Positions 1 to 8,454 of a stretch of DNA of 64,000 bases are shown one piece after another (within the stretch, counting starts at the first letter, position 1; each line of letters starts with the position of its first letter). Both the position numbers and the translations under genes were made by a program. A model generated the notes under the pieces. That model was not told the DNA's origin and did not search any database. It saw only the letters and a list, made by a program, of their open reading frames with translations. The stretch is from Pontibacter rufus (GTDB lineage Bacteria > Bacteroidota > Bacteroidia > Cytophagales > Hymenobacteraceae): contig NZ_JADQDR010000003.1 in the NCBI RefSeq assembly GCF_015694705.1, forward strand, positions 358,800 through 422,799, in the 5' to 3' direction.

Positions 1-1
1 A

Positions 2-1054
2 GAGCATACGCGTGCCAATGTGCGCTCGGTGCTCTACTATTCCGTGTACTTTCCGGTAGCAGAGATTATTGGTGCAGCTGGTTTAGGTTTGCTGGTATGG
101 TATGGTGCCTATGGCGTTATTAACGACAGGACCTCGCTGGGTACCCTGATGGCATTTATACTTTATATCCAGATGTTCTTCCGGCCCATCCGCCAGATTG
201 CCGACCGCTTTAACACGCTGCAGCTTGGCGTGGTGAGTACTGAACGCCTGATGCGCCTGCTGGACAGCACAGAACTGATAGCCGATAATGGCACTTTCGC
301 CCCTGAAAAGCTGCACGGCAACGTATCGTTTCAGCATGTATGGTTTGCTTACAATGATGAAGAATGGGTGCTGCGCGACGTGTCTTTTGAAGTAAAAGCA
401 GGCGAAACCGTGGCTTTTGTAGGTGCAACCGGTGCGGGCAAAACCTCTGTAATCAACCTGCTCAACCGCTTTTACGAAATCAACAAAGGGCATATTCTGG
501 TAGATGGCCATGATCTGAAGGAGTATGACCTGAGCGTGCTGCGCCATCACATCGGCGTGGTGCTGCAGGATGTTTTCCTGTTCTCCGGAAGTATAGCCGA
601 CAACATCAGCCTGGGCAATAAAAGTATAAGCGAGGAGCAGATGTGGCAGGCAGCCGATTTGGTAGGCGCCCGCAAGTTTATCGAACGGTTGCCGGGCGGC
701 CTGCACTACCAGGTAATGGAGCGTGGCGCTACGCTGTCGGTAGGCCAGCGGCAGCTGATTTCTTTTGTACGGGCGATGGTGTATAATCCCGAGATCATCA
801 TCCTGGATGAAGCCACCTCCAGCGTAGATTCCGAAACGGAAGAACTGATACAGTACGCCATCGATCAGCTGAGGCACGGACGTACCTCCATCGTGATTGC
901 ACACCGCCTATCTACTATCCAGAAAGCCGATAAAATAATTGTAATGGATCGGGGCGAGATAAAAGAATCGGGCAGCCACGAGCAGTTGCTGGAGCACAAT
1001 GGCTATTACGCGCAGCTCTACCACATGCAGTACAAGAACATGATCGACTTATGA
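2..1054 (+). CDS. ABC exporter subunit (permease-ATPase), 5' truncated
   Basis: C-terminal 350 residues of an ABC exporter half-transporter. The frame stays open to the window edge (residues EHTRANV precede the first possible GTG at 20), so the gene begins outside. The first ~85 residues are the last membrane helices of the permease. The ATPase domain follows, with Walker A GATGAGKT, a Q-loop near VVLQDVF, a non-canonical signature LSVGQ, Walker B IIILDE with the catalytic Glu, and the H-loop IAHRLST. A degenerate signature together with an intact Glu is typical of one half of heterodimeric exporters (TM287/288 or YheI/YheH type). The gene at 2282-4066 has the complementary pattern, so the two probably pair in the inner membrane. 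The substrate cannot be told. The stop overlaps the next gene's ATG (ATGA). Confidence 0.9.
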   Translation, partial: EHTRANVRSVLYYSVYFPVAEIIGAAGLGLLVWYGAYGVINDRTSLGTLMAFILYIQMFFRPIRQIADRFNTLQLGVVSTERLMRLLDSTELIADNGTFAPEKLHGNVSFQHVWFAYNDEEWVLRDVSFEVKAGETVAFVGATGAGKTSVINLLNRFYEINKGHILVDGHDLKEYDLSVLRHHIGVVLQDVFLFSGSIADNISLGNKSISEEQMWQAADLVGARKFIERLPGGLHYQVMERGATLSVGQRQLISFVRAMVYNPEIIILDEATSSVDSETEELIQYAIDQLRHGRTSIVIAHRLSTIQKADKIIVMDRGEIKESGSHEQLLEHNGYYAQLYHMQYKNMIDL

Positions 1055-1569
1055 AAAAGCTCTTCTATGTGATGGCTGCTTTTGCCATTGTGATGCTGGT
1101 GATTTATACCTATATCGGCGGTTTTACCGCACCGGAAGTCCGCCTGGCCACCTCAGAAACCTTGTACGTAGCCGGGCAGCCATTTGAGGGATCTGTTAAA
1201 GATGAGGCGCTGGGCAACGCTTTTCAGAAGGCGGCAAAATTAGTGGAGAGCAAGGCACTGGAAGGTATGCTGGGCAGCATTTACTACAACAACCCCGACA
1301 GCAACACCGACAGCCTGAAGGCATTTATCGGTATAATCGTGCCCGACACAAGTATAAACCTGCCGGAAGGGTATGAACTGCGCACAGTGCCGGGTGGAAA
1401 AAGAGTAGTGCGTGCAGAAGCAAATGCGCACATGTCTATACTTCCTAAGAAATTGTATACTGCTGTTTTCGATTATGCACAGGAAGAAAACCTGAAGCTG
1501 GAGGAATTTTATGTGGAATGGTTTCCGGCCCAGGACAAAGGCGTGGTAGAAGTGCCGGTAAAGCGATAG
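1051..1569 (+). CDS. membrane-anchored GyrI-like effector-binding domain protein
   Basis: A 172-residue protein that overlaps the ABC exporter stop by 4 nt, so the two are probably translationally coupled. Residues ~4-22 form one hydrophobic anchor. The rest resembles the GyrI-like (AraC effector-binding/SOUL-type) small-molecule binding fold: a strand with YYNNPDS, a VVRAEANAHMS segment, and the end strand EEFYVEWFP, which matches the usual E-x-Y-x-x-P finish of this fold. It lacks a DNA-binding domain, so it is not a transcription factor by itself. Coupling to an exporter suggests a ligand-sensing or periplasmic helper role, which is inference. The downstream 70-bp inverted repeat may act as its terminator. 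Confidence 0.7.
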   Translation: MKKLFYVMAAFAIVMLVIYTYIGGFTAPEVRLATSETLYVAGQPFEGSVKDEALGNAFQKAAKLVESKALEGMLGSIYYNNPDSNTDSLKAFIGIIVPDTSINLPEGYELRTVPGGKRVVRAEANAHMSILPKKLYTAVFDYAQEENLKLEEFYVEWFPAQDKGVVEVPVKR

Positions 1570-1603
1570 CCAAAGCCTGTTTAAAAGACCTTGCTCTTCC
1601 TTC

Positions 1604-1673
1604 GCTGGTGCGAGCTTGCAGCTCGTACCTTGCACATACAGAAAAAAGGTACGAGCTACAAGCTCGCACCAGC
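1604..1673. repeat. 70-bp inverted-repeat element, family A copy 1
   Basis: Two 28-nt arms (1604-1631 and 1646-1673) are inverted repeats of each other with a single mismatch and a 14-nt centre. Each arm also contains its own small palindrome around GAGCTTGCAGCTC. The same element recurs at 33443-33512 (same 70-bp length) and 45844-45947, and in decayed form at 60114-60268. It has no coding capacity, so it looks like a REP/MITE-type element. Here it lies between two convergent genes, where the hairpin could also stop transcription. Confidence 0.85.
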
Positions 1674-1735
1674 ATGGAAACAACCTTGGCTATAAATCCT
1701 AGGAAGCAGATTTCAGTTATTCAGAATTAACAAAT

Positions 1736-2146
1736 TTACTCCGCCGCTTTTAGCTGGTCTAGCTTGGCTTTGAGGGCTTCTATGTCTGGTGTATGTCCCT
1801 GGGCAACTTCAGCGGCATCCAACTCCTGCAGCATGTCCTTCATCTGTGCGAGGTATGCAGATTTATCTTTCTTCAGACAGCCTTTCTGGTGATCGTGGCA
1901 GGTGCCGTCTTCGTTCATGGGTTTAAACATGCTGCCTTCGCCGTAAATAAGCCATTGCGAATTCAGGTCAGGGAAGTGCTTCAGGATGGCCACCAAATCA
2001 TCCAGCATGTAGCACTGGCCGGATATAATGCAGGAAAGGGTTTTCTCATCCCTGCCGGTCATGGATTTCAGTTGCTCCATATCCAGTTCTTTGAGGTTGG
2101 TGTAAAACCTGAATCTTTTACCGATTTGCTGTAAGTCGATGGCCAT
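1736..2146 (-). CDS. small helix-turn-helix (XRE-like) regulator
   Basis: 136 residues from the ATG at 2146 (MAIDLQQIG). The frame is open 40 codons further upstream, but that part has no protein-like character, so I use the inner start. Residues ~5-70 form a helical DNA-binding fold of the XRE/Cro type that ends in SQWLIYGEGSMF. This ending is a frequent feature of Cytophagales HTH proteins that count 'the state of play' after the recognition helix. Then come a Cys/His-containing linker (CHDHQKGC) and a charged C-terminal coiled coil with Leu heptads. The gene lies between the two ABC exporter halves, so it may regulate them, but this is inference. Confidence 0.7.
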   Translation of the reverse strand: MAIDLQQIGKRFRFYTNLKELDMEQLKSMTGRDEKTLSCIISGQCYMLDDLVAILKHFPDLNSQWLIYGEGSMFKPMNEDGTCHDHQKGCLKKDKSAYLAQMKDMLQELDAAEVAQGHTPDIEALKAKLDQLKAAE

Positions 2147-2281
2147 ACGCACAGAATTTTTAGAGTGTTTGTGAATGCTATACGTAGGTATAACACTTTC
2201 TGCCTCAAAAAATTCCGGCACGCCCGGAATACATGCGGGCATACTTATACGGTAAGTTAACAACATGCTGTTGCCGGGTAG

Positions 2282-4066
2282 CTATTCTAAGTCTTCAGTC
2301 TGCAACTGCCGTTCATACAGCACCTTGTACAGGCCGTCCTGCCCGATCAGTACATCATGGGTTCCGTGCTGCACAATCTCACCATCGTCAAGTACCAGAA
2401 TCCTGTCCGCCAGCTTTACCGATGATACGCGGTGCGAGATAATGATGGATGTGCGGTTTTCCATAATGCGGCGCAGGCTGTTGAGAATGGCATCCTCGGT
2501 TTTAGTATCTACCGCCGAGAGCGAATCATCCAGTATAAGGATGCTTGGCTCCCGCACCAGCGCGCGCGCAATGGATACGCGCTGCTTCTGCCCGCCGGAT
2601 AGCGTAATGCCACGCTCGCCCAGTTTGGTTTCGAATTGCTCCGGAAAGCGCATAATGTTTTCGTATACGTCTGCATCTTTGGCTGCCTGTTCCATTTGTG
2701 CTTCGGTTATACTTGGCAGGCCAAAGCCGATGTTGTTGCGGATAGAGTCGGAGAAAAGGAACACGTCCTGCGGCACATAACCAATCTGGCTGCGCAGGTT
2801 CCGGATATCATAATCGCGCACATCTATGCCGTCAATCAGAATACGGCCGCCGGTTACATCATACATGCGCGGCAGCAGTGTGGCAATAGTGCTTTTGCCT
2901 GAGCCGGTATTACCGATTACGGCCAGCGTTTCGCCGTGCCTGATGCTGAAAGATACATTGCGGAGGGCGTGGATGTTGGTGTCAGGGTATACAAAATCAA
3001 CGTTCTCAAACACGATGTCGCCTTCAATCGGTTTGCTGATGTTCTGGCGGGAGATAATCTCGGTTTTGGTGTGCAGAAATTCGTTGATGCGCTCCTGCGA
3101 AGCTGCTGCCCGCTGTACCAGGCTGGCTGTCCAGCCCAGCGAGGTAACGGGCCAGGTCAGCATGTTCACGTAAATGATAAATTCGGCGATATTACCCGTG
3201 GTGATGCTGCCGTTGATAACTTCCTGGCCGCCAATGTAAATAGTGATAATCGTGCTCAGGCCCACCATAAACAGTACCAGCGGAAAAAACAGCGAATTTA
3301 CAAAGTTCAGTTCCAGCGATTTGTCCCGGTAGGTATTGCTGGCTGTGGTAAAGTTGTTGTGCGAATCGTCTTCGCGCACAAACGATTTAAGCACCCTTAT
3401 TCCTGAAAAAGCTTCCTGCACAAACGTGGTAATACCCGACAGGCTGCGCTGTATTTCATCTGATTTGCGTTGGATGATGTTGTTGACATAGTAAATGCTG
3501 ACCGCGAGTATAGGCAGCGGAATCAGGGTATACATGGTGAGCTTCACGTTTACGGCCAGCATATAGGGGATCACCATCAGGAAAAGCACCACCAGGTTGA
3601 TGCCATACATAATAGCCGGACCCACATACATGCGCACACGGCTCACGTCTTCAGAAATGCGCGCCATCAGGTCGCCGGTGTTGTTTTTGCGGTAAAAGCT
3701 GAGCGGTAAGGTTTGATAGTGGGCGTAAATTTCGTTTTTAAGATCGTTTTCGATCAGGCGGCTCATCACGATAATTGTCTGGCGTACAAAAAACAGGAAC
3801 ACGCCGCGCAGCAGGGCCATCAGCAGAATTACAACGCCGTACACCAGGATGCTCTTCGAGAAGAGGTCATACACCAGCTCCTGCTGACGGAGGCCCTCAT
3901 ACAGGTTATGCAGACCGATACCCTCCTTTATCAGGTTAAAGGCATGGCGCACGATCTGGGCCGGCAGTATCTGAAAAATATTGGAAATAATGGTAAACAC
4001 AATGCCCCACAGGAGCCTGTACTTATACTTGAGCAGGTATTTGTTAAGGTAGCGTAGTGATTTCAC
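2282..4066 (-). CDS. ABC exporter subunit with degenerate catalytic site
   Basis: A full-length 594-residue half-transporter: six membrane helices in the first ~310 residues, then an ATPase domain with Walker A GNTGSGKST, Q-loop IGYVPQDVFLFSDS, canonical signature LSGGQKQR, Walker B ending LILDDS, and H-loop ISHRVSS. The catalytic Glu after Walker B is Asp here (DDSLSAVD). This marks the degenerate subunit of heterodimeric exporters such as TM287 and YheI. The 5'-truncated gene at 2-1054 supplies the other half (intact Glu, degenerate LSVGQ signature), so one consensus and one degenerate ATP site would form. The two halves are convergent rather than in one operon, which is unusual. Confidence 0.92.
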   Translation of the reverse strand: MKSLRYLNKYLLKYKYRLLWGIVFTIISNIFQILPAQIVRHAFNLIKEGIGLHNLYEGLRQQELVYDLFSKSILVYGVVILLMALLRGVFLFFVRQTIIVMSRLIENDLKNEIYAHYQTLPLSFYRKNNTGDLMARISEDVSRVRMYVGPAIMYGINLVVLFLMVIPYMLAVNVKLTMYTLIPLPILAVSIYYVNNIIQRKSDEIQRSLSGITTFVQEAFSGIRVLKSFVREDDSHNNFTTASNTYRDKSLELNFVNSLFFPLVLFMVGLSTIITIYIGGQEVINGSITTGNIAEFIIYVNMLTWPVTSLGWTASLVQRAAASQERINEFLHTKTEIISRQNISKPIEGDIVFENVDFVYPDTNIHALRNVSFSIRHGETLAVIGNTGSGKSTIATLLPRMYDVTGGRILIDGIDVRDYDIRNLRSQIGYVPQDVFLFSDSIRNNIGFGLPSITEAQMEQAAKDADVYENIMRFPEQFETKLGERGITLSGGQKQRVSIARALVREPSILILDDSLSAVDTKTEDAILNSLRRIMENRTSIIISHRVSSVKLADRILVLDDGEIVQHGTHDVLIGQDGLYKVLYERQLQTEDLE

Positions 4067-4117
4067 AGGGTAATATAAAGGCCTCGGGGACTTTTACGTG
4101 AAGTTACAAAGTACAAA

Positions 4118-4147
4118 TTGAATTAATCAAAAAAAGAATTAATTTTG
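4118..4147 (+). promoter_or_regulatory. Bacteroidetes-type promoter of leucine dehydrogenase
   Basis: TTG at 4118-4120, a 19-nt spacer, then TAATTTTG at 4140-4147. This matches exactly the primary sigma factor consensus of Bacteroidetes (-33 TTG, -7 TAnnTTTG). Transcription would start near 4153, giving a leader of about 67 nt before the ATG at 4220. Confidence 0.75.
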
Positions 4148-4163
4148 CAGCTCGAAACGGAAA

Positions 4164-4179
4164 GTGAGCTATTGCTCAC
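4164..4179 (+). promoter_or_regulatory. inverted repeat in leucine dehydrogenase leader
   Basis: GTGAGC-TATT-GCTCAC is a perfect 6-bp inverted repeat with a 4-nt loop, beginning about 11 nt after the predicted start of transcription. It could be an operator for a repressor or a 5' mRNA hairpin. The sequence alone cannot decide between these. Confidence 0.45.
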
Positions 4180-4219
4180 CTTGCATAAATACAATATAAC
4201 ACCTAATCTAATAGCATAA

Positions 4220-5323
4220 ATGGTCGAATTTAAAGAAGTAGAAGTGAAGAAAGACAAGTCAGTCTTTGATCAGATATCAGAACACGATCACGAGAAGATT
4301 GTTTTCTGCCACGACAAAGAAACTGGTCTGAAGGCTATCATTGGCATTCACAACACAGTGCTTGGCCCGGCCCTGGGTGGCACGCGCATGTGGTCTTATG
4401 CCTCTGAAGCAGAGGCGCTGGACGATGTGCTGCGTTTATCCAGGGGCATGACTTACAAAGCGGCCATTTCCGGACTGAACCTGGGCGGCGGCAAAGCCGT
4501 TATCATCGGCGACGCCAAAAAAGATAAAAGCGAGGCCCTGCTGCGCCGCTACGGGCGCTTCATCAAAAACCTGAACGGGGCATACATTACGGCTGAAGAT
4601 GTAGGCACCACAACCAAAGACATGGAGTTCATCCACATGGAAACCGAGCATGTAGCGGGCCTTCCGGAGTCGATGGGCGGCAGCGGCGATCCGTCGCCTG
4701 TAACGGCTTACGGTACCTATATGGGAATGAAAGCCGCAGCTAAAAAAGCCTTCGGTACGGATTCGCTGGCCGGCCGGAAAATTTCGGTGCAGGGTGTGGG
4801 CCACGTGGGGGGCTACCTGGTAGAGCTGCTGGCCAAAGAAAACGCGCAAATCTATATCACCGATATTTACGAAGACCGCCTGAAGGAAGTATCGTCCAAG
4901 TATAGCGCTACTAAAGTAGTGGGCATGGACGATATCTACGACCTGGATGTGGATATTTACGCACCGTGCGCGCTGGGCGGTACCATCAACGACGAAACCC
5001 TGAGCCGCCTGAAATGCAGGGTAATTGCAGGCAGCGCCAACAACCAGTTGCGCAACGAGGAGGTGCACGGCCCGGCACTGATCGATCTGGGGATTTACTA
5101 CGCTCCCGATTTCCTGATAAATGCAGGTGGTTTGATTAACGTATACTCGGAGCTGAACGGGTACAACCGCGAGAGCGCTTATGCCCAGACAGAGCGCATT
5201 TACGGCTACACACTGGATATTTTTAACCTGGCCGAAAAGGAAGGAATTTATACCCAGTTAGCCGCTACCAAACTAGCCGAAAAACGTATTGCAAGCATAG
5301 CCAGGATACACGCTACGTACTAA
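4220..5323 (+). CDS. leucine dehydrogenase (Glu/Leu/Phe/Val dehydrogenase family)
   Basis: 367 residues, the normal length for the octameric Leu/Val/Phe dehydrogenases. The N-terminal substrate domain has GPALGGTRMW and the catalytic Lys region YKAAISGLNLGGGKAV, with a second motif TAEDVGTTTKDM. The NAD-binding domain starts at VQGVGHVGGYLVELL (GxGxxG). NINAGGLINVYSEL near the C-terminus is also typical. The enzyme reversibly deaminates branched-chain amino acids in the cytosol with NAD, feeding branched-chain fatty acid or catabolic routes. The gene is monocistronic, with its own promoter (4118-4147) and a strong terminator (5349-5381). Confidence 0.93.
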   Translation: MVEFKEVEVKKDKSVFDQISEHDHEKIVFCHDKETGLKAIIGIHNTVLGPALGGTRMWSYASEAEALDDVLRLSRGMTYKAAISGLNLGGGKAVIIGDAKKDKSEALLRRYGRFIKNLNGAYITAEDVGTTTKDMEFIHMETEHVAGLPESMGGSGDPSPVTAYGTYMGMKAAAKKAFGTDSLAGRKISVQGVGHVGGYLVELLAKENAQIYITDIYEDRLKEVSSKYSATKVVGMDDIYDLDVDIYAPCALGGTINDETLSRLKCRVIAGSANNQLRNEEVHGPALIDLGIYYAPDFLINAGGLINVYSELNGYNRESAYAQTERIYGYTLDIFNLAEKEGIYTQLAATKLAEKRIASIARIHATY

Positions 5324-5348
5324 GCAAATTATACTTGATGCATGATAA

Positions 5349-5381
5349 GCAAAAGTGCTGCACCAACTGCAGCACTTTTGC
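5349..5381 (+). terminator. intrinsic terminator after leucine dehydrogenase
   Basis: A 13-bp perfect stem with a 7-nt loop, centred on GTGCTGC...GCAGCAC, followed by TTTGTTC. It lies 26 nt after the stop codon. Confidence 0.8.
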
Positions 5382-5875
5382 TTTGTTCAGCCATACCGGA
5401 ACTATAAACAACCTGTTTTGCATTCTGTTTTATAGTATAAACAGCCGGGCGGCAGAAGACAGGGACTTGAAATAAGACATCAGAAGTATAGAAAGGACTG
5501 TCATTAAGCAGCTTATACGTGTGCCGGCTGCCGCTTATACTTGTTGTGTTTAGCGCAGGTTGCTTGCATCAGGGATGCAGGTAAAGTATCTGTCGCTGTA
5601 TTTTCTCTTTGTTACGCTGAGAAAGCGTGGAGTAAGAAAGTATAAGTTGTAACTTTGTGGCCTGAAATCTGCTTCCGCCGCCGGTGTTACCTGTTGCCGG
5701 AAAGAAGGCAGGGCACTGCAGCTTTCAGGAATCGAAAGATAACGGAAAGTATAAATTGATTGTGTCTTTATACTTATGTGATAACATCGCAAAGTATAAA
5801 GTATAGTATAAAATGCCGGTGCCGCAGGCGCTTTTTAAAATTACCAGATAACAATACGCTCTTTAACATAAGAAT
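5382..5875. other. intergenic region upstream of nusB, rich in AGTATA motifs
   Basis: About 490 bp with no convincing gene; the 80-codon frame on the minus strand lacks protein character. AGTATA/TATACT occurs many times, including three overlapping copies at 5792-5811. TAACTTTG at 5650-5657 fits the -7 box but has no TTG at the right distance, so the nusB promoter remains uncertain. Confidence 0.6.
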
Positions 5876-7048
5876 ATGCTCAACCGCAGAACACTACGAA
5901 TCAAGGCCATGCAAGCCATTTATGCCTACATGCAGGCCGAAAGTTCTGATTATCTGCTGGCGTTAGACCAGATTAGCGACCATTTCGCACCCGATCTCAA
6001 CTCGATGGAGGTGCAGGACAAAAGACTGCTGGAAGGCCGTAAACAAATCGCCACCATCCTGTTTAAGGAATGGTACGAAACCCGCCAGTTTGAAACAGAG
6101 GAAAACGACAAGGAAATAATTGACGCGGTAAACAGGGCCATTGTTTATTACCAGAACCTCCTTAAAAAAGATTACCTTACTTACGGCAACCAGATGCTGG
6201 GCGCCGTAGAGCGCATCTATGACCATTACTTGGGTACCCTGCAGATACTGGAAGTGCTGACCGGCCTGATAGCGGAGGAGGAAGAAAAGAAAGAAAAGCG
6301 TTTTACCGTAGCCACAGGCCCTGACGTAAAACGTTTCCTGCGCAACCGTGTGGTGCAGCACCTGCTCCAGAATAAATCGTACCAGCAGCACATTATCCGG
6401 CGCAACATCAGTTGGGGATCAGATATCAGCGAAATACGGGCCGTTTACAGGAACATCCTCAAGCAGGACGACGCTTTCCTGAATTACCTGGCGCTGCCCG
6501 CGCCCACACTGGAGGACGACTTTGAGATAGTGAAACATATTTTCAAAAACATTATCTTTAAAGAAAAAAACTTACAATCTTTGTTTGAAGAGCAGGATCT
6601 GAACTGGGTAGAGAACAAAGCCATTGTGAAGAGCCTGGTAAACAAAACCATCAAAATTTTTGGTGAGGAGGTGGCTGAAGACCAGCAACTGTTGGATCTC
6701 TCGGCAAACTGGGAAGACGATAAAGCCTTTTTTGAGGAGCTTTACCACCAGACCATCAAAGACGATGAGAAGTATGAGGCCCTGGTAGCCGCCAGCGTAC
6801 AGAACTGGGACGTGGAACGCGTGGCCATGCTCGACAAGATTATACTTAAAATGGCGCTTTGCGAAATGCATATCTTTCGCAGCATACCTGTAAAGGTTAC
6901 CATCAACGAGTATATCGAAATCTCCAAGCTGTACAGCACGCCTAAAAGCAAGCAGTTTGTGAACGGCGTGCTCGACAAGATGGCACAGGAGCTCACCACC
7001 AAAGGCGACATCCGCAAATCAGGCCGCGGCCTGATTGACAACAAGTAA
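5876..7048 (+). CDS. nusB: transcription antitermination protein NusB, long Bacteroidetes form
   Basis: 390 residues, more than twice the ~140 of E. coli NusB. The first helix RRTLRIKAMQAIYAYMQ is NusB-like. After a long insertion, the conserved core returns at ~residues 300-375: VERVAMLDKIILKMALCEM, a helix with PVKVTINEYIEISKLYS, and the closing PKSKQFVNGVLDKM. NusB binds boxA RNA with NusE (S10) and supports antitermination of rRNA transcription. Such long forms are normal in Bacteroidetes. It heads the cluster ytxH - icd-like - DUF1573 - yajC - ybbR - coaE, all on this strand. Confidence 0.92.
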   Translation: MLNRRTLRIKAMQAIYAYMQAESSDYLLALDQISDHFAPDLNSMEVQDKRLLEGRKQIATILFKEWYETRQFETEENDKEIIDAVNRAIVYYQNLLKKDYLTYGNQMLGAVERIYDHYLGTLQILEVLTGLIAEEEEKKEKRFTVATGPDVKRFLRNRVVQHLLQNKSYQQHIIRRNISWGSDISEIRAVYRNILKQDDAFLNYLALPAPTLEDDFEIVKHIFKNIIFKEKNLQSLFEEQDLNWVENKAIVKSLVNKTIKIFGEEVAEDQQLLDLSANWEDDKAFFEELYHQTIKDDEKYEALVAASVQNWDVERVAMLDKIILKMALCEMHIFRSIPVKVTINEYIEISKLYSTPKSKQFVNGVLDKMAQELTTKGDIRKSGRGLIDNK

Positions 7049-7120
7049 GGCCCGGGGAAAATTGGCTGGCCCGGAAAATTACTGTAAAAAGAAAATTTAT
7101 ATCCGACATATCCGTAACCT

Positions 7121-7426
7121 ATGAGCAATAAGACAAGCAACGTACTGTTCTTTTTATCTGGCGCAGCCGCAGGTGCTGTTGCCGGCATCCTGTTTGCCCC
7201 CGAAAAAGGAAGAGAAACGCGCAACTGGCTAAGCTACCGCCTGGAGAAGTACCGCGATACCCTTTCTGACCTGACGGAGCAACTGATGGATGGCCGCGAC
7301 AGTTCGCTGTCTTCGGCTAAAACAGAAGGGCAGCGCGTGATACAGGATGCGAAAGACAAGGCGGAAAAATTATTAGGCGACGTTGACTCTCTGATAAAAG
7401 AAATCAACAGCCGGAAAGAGATATAA
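7121..7426 (+). CDS. YtxH domain-containing protein
   Basis: A 101-residue small protein. A glycine/alanine-rich hydrophobic segment (residues ~8-26, LFFLSGAAAGAVAGILFAP) is followed by EKGRETR and a charged amphipathic helix to the end. This is the YtxH pattern (Gly zipper-like membrane anchor plus coiled coil), a family linked to stress and envelope in Bacillus and widespread in Bacteroidetes. The exact function is unknown. It lies 72 nt after nusB and 3 nt before the next start, so it is probably cotranscribed. Confidence 0.8.
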   Translation: MSNKTSNVLFFLSGAAAGAVAGILFAPEKGRETRNWLSYRLEKYRDTLSDLTEQLMDGRDSSLSSAKTEGQRVIQDAKDKAEKLLGDVDSLIKEINSRKEI

Positions 7427-7429
7427 AGC

Positions 7430-8428
7430 ATGAAACAAGTTACCCTTATTCCCGGAGACGGGATAGGCCCGGAAATAACAGAAGCAGTAAAAGCAATTTT
7501 TAGTGCCGCCGGCGTACCTGTGGTTTGGGAAGTAGAAAACGCTGGACAAACTACATTCGATACCATGGGCGAGTTGATACCGGCTACGCTGCTGGCCTCG
7601 CTCGAAAAGAATAAAGTTGCCCTCAAAGGCCCTATCACTACGCCGGTGGGTAAAGGGTTTAAAAGTATAAATGTGCAGTTGCGGCAGATGTATGATCTGT
7701 ACGCCAACATAAGACCTGCTAAAACGATCAAGGGTGTTTCCACGCGCTTCGACAATGTAAACCTGGTGCTCTTCCGCGAAAATACGGAAGGCCTTTACGC
7801 CGGCCTTGAAATGTGGGACGAACACCACCAGATTTCAGACTCTGTGGCACGCCTGACGCGCGTTGGCTGCGAAAACATCCTGCGTGCGGCCTTTGCGTAT
7901 GCCGACAGGCACCAGTGCAAAAAAGTAACAGCCGTACACAAAGCCAATATCCTGAAAAGCGCCGGCGCCCTGTTCCTGCGTATAGCCGGCGAAATTGCCA
8001 GTGAGTACCCGCACATCACGTACGAAGACAAGATCATCGACAACATGTGCATGCAACTGGTTACAAAGCCGGAGCAGTTTGACGTGGTGGTAACCACTAA
8101 CCTGTTTGGCGATATCCTGTCTGATTTGTGTGCAGGTCTGGTGGGCGGACTTGGCGTGGTGGCCGGCGCCAACATCGGCGACGAAATGGCCATTTTTGAA
8201 GCCGTACACGGCTCAGCCCCGGACATTGCCGGCAAAGGCATCGCTAATCCAACGGCCTTGCTGCAGTCTGCTATTATGATGCTGCACCACATCGGGCTGA
8301 AAGAAGACGCAAACCGCATCGAAGCAGCCCTGCACGCCACACTGGCAAATAAAGAAGAATGCACAGGCGACCTGGGCGGACATGCCGGCACTATGGCATT
8401 TGCACAGCACATTATCTCAAAACTATAA
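7430..8428 (+). CDS. NAD-dependent isocitrate dehydrogenase (isocitrate/isopropylmalate family)
   Basis: 332 residues of the beta-decarboxylating dehydrogenase family. It shows the N-terminal LIPGDGIGPEI, the substrate loop LRQMYDLYANIRP, FRENTEGLYAG, the VHKANILK catalytic Lys, the metal-binding DNMCMQL and NLFGDILSDL, and EAVHGSAPDIAGK near the cofactor site. The Tyr/Asn-containing loop and the short length fit NAD-linked isocitrate dehydrogenase of the IDH3/homoisocitrate type better than LeuB. It would convert isocitrate to 2-oxoglutarate in the TCA cycle. Isopropylmalate or homoisocitrate dehydrogenase cannot be fully excluded. It sits 3 nt after ytxH. Confidence 0.85.
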   Translation: MKQVTLIPGDGIGPEITEAVKAIFSAAGVPVVWEVENAGQTTFDTMGELIPATLLASLEKNKVALKGPITTPVGKGFKSINVQLRQMYDLYANIRPAKTIKGVSTRFDNVNLVLFRENTEGLYAGLEMWDEHHQISDSVARLTRVGCENILRAAFAYADRHQCKKVTAVHKANILKSAGALFLRIAGEIASEYPHITYEDKIIDNMCMQLVTKPEQFDVVVTTNLFGDILSDLCAGLVGGLGVVAGANIGDEMAIFEAVHGSAPDIAGKGIANPTALLQSAIMMLHHIGLKEDANRIEAALHATLANKEECTGDLGGHAGTMAFAQHIISKL

Positions 8429-8454
8429 TGTTGAACAGTAAAAGAGTTTTAAAC

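Noticed and set aside
1518..1730. Frames that read LVRACSSYL through the family A repeats
   Set aside because: The peptide comes from translating the repeat arms (GCTGGTGCGAGCTTGCAGC), and it appears at each copy; it is not a protein domain.
5550..5792. An 80-codon minus-strand frame before nusB
   Set aside because: No motif, no promoter and many AGTATA-derived residues (Tyr-Ser/Leu-Tyr); it looks random.
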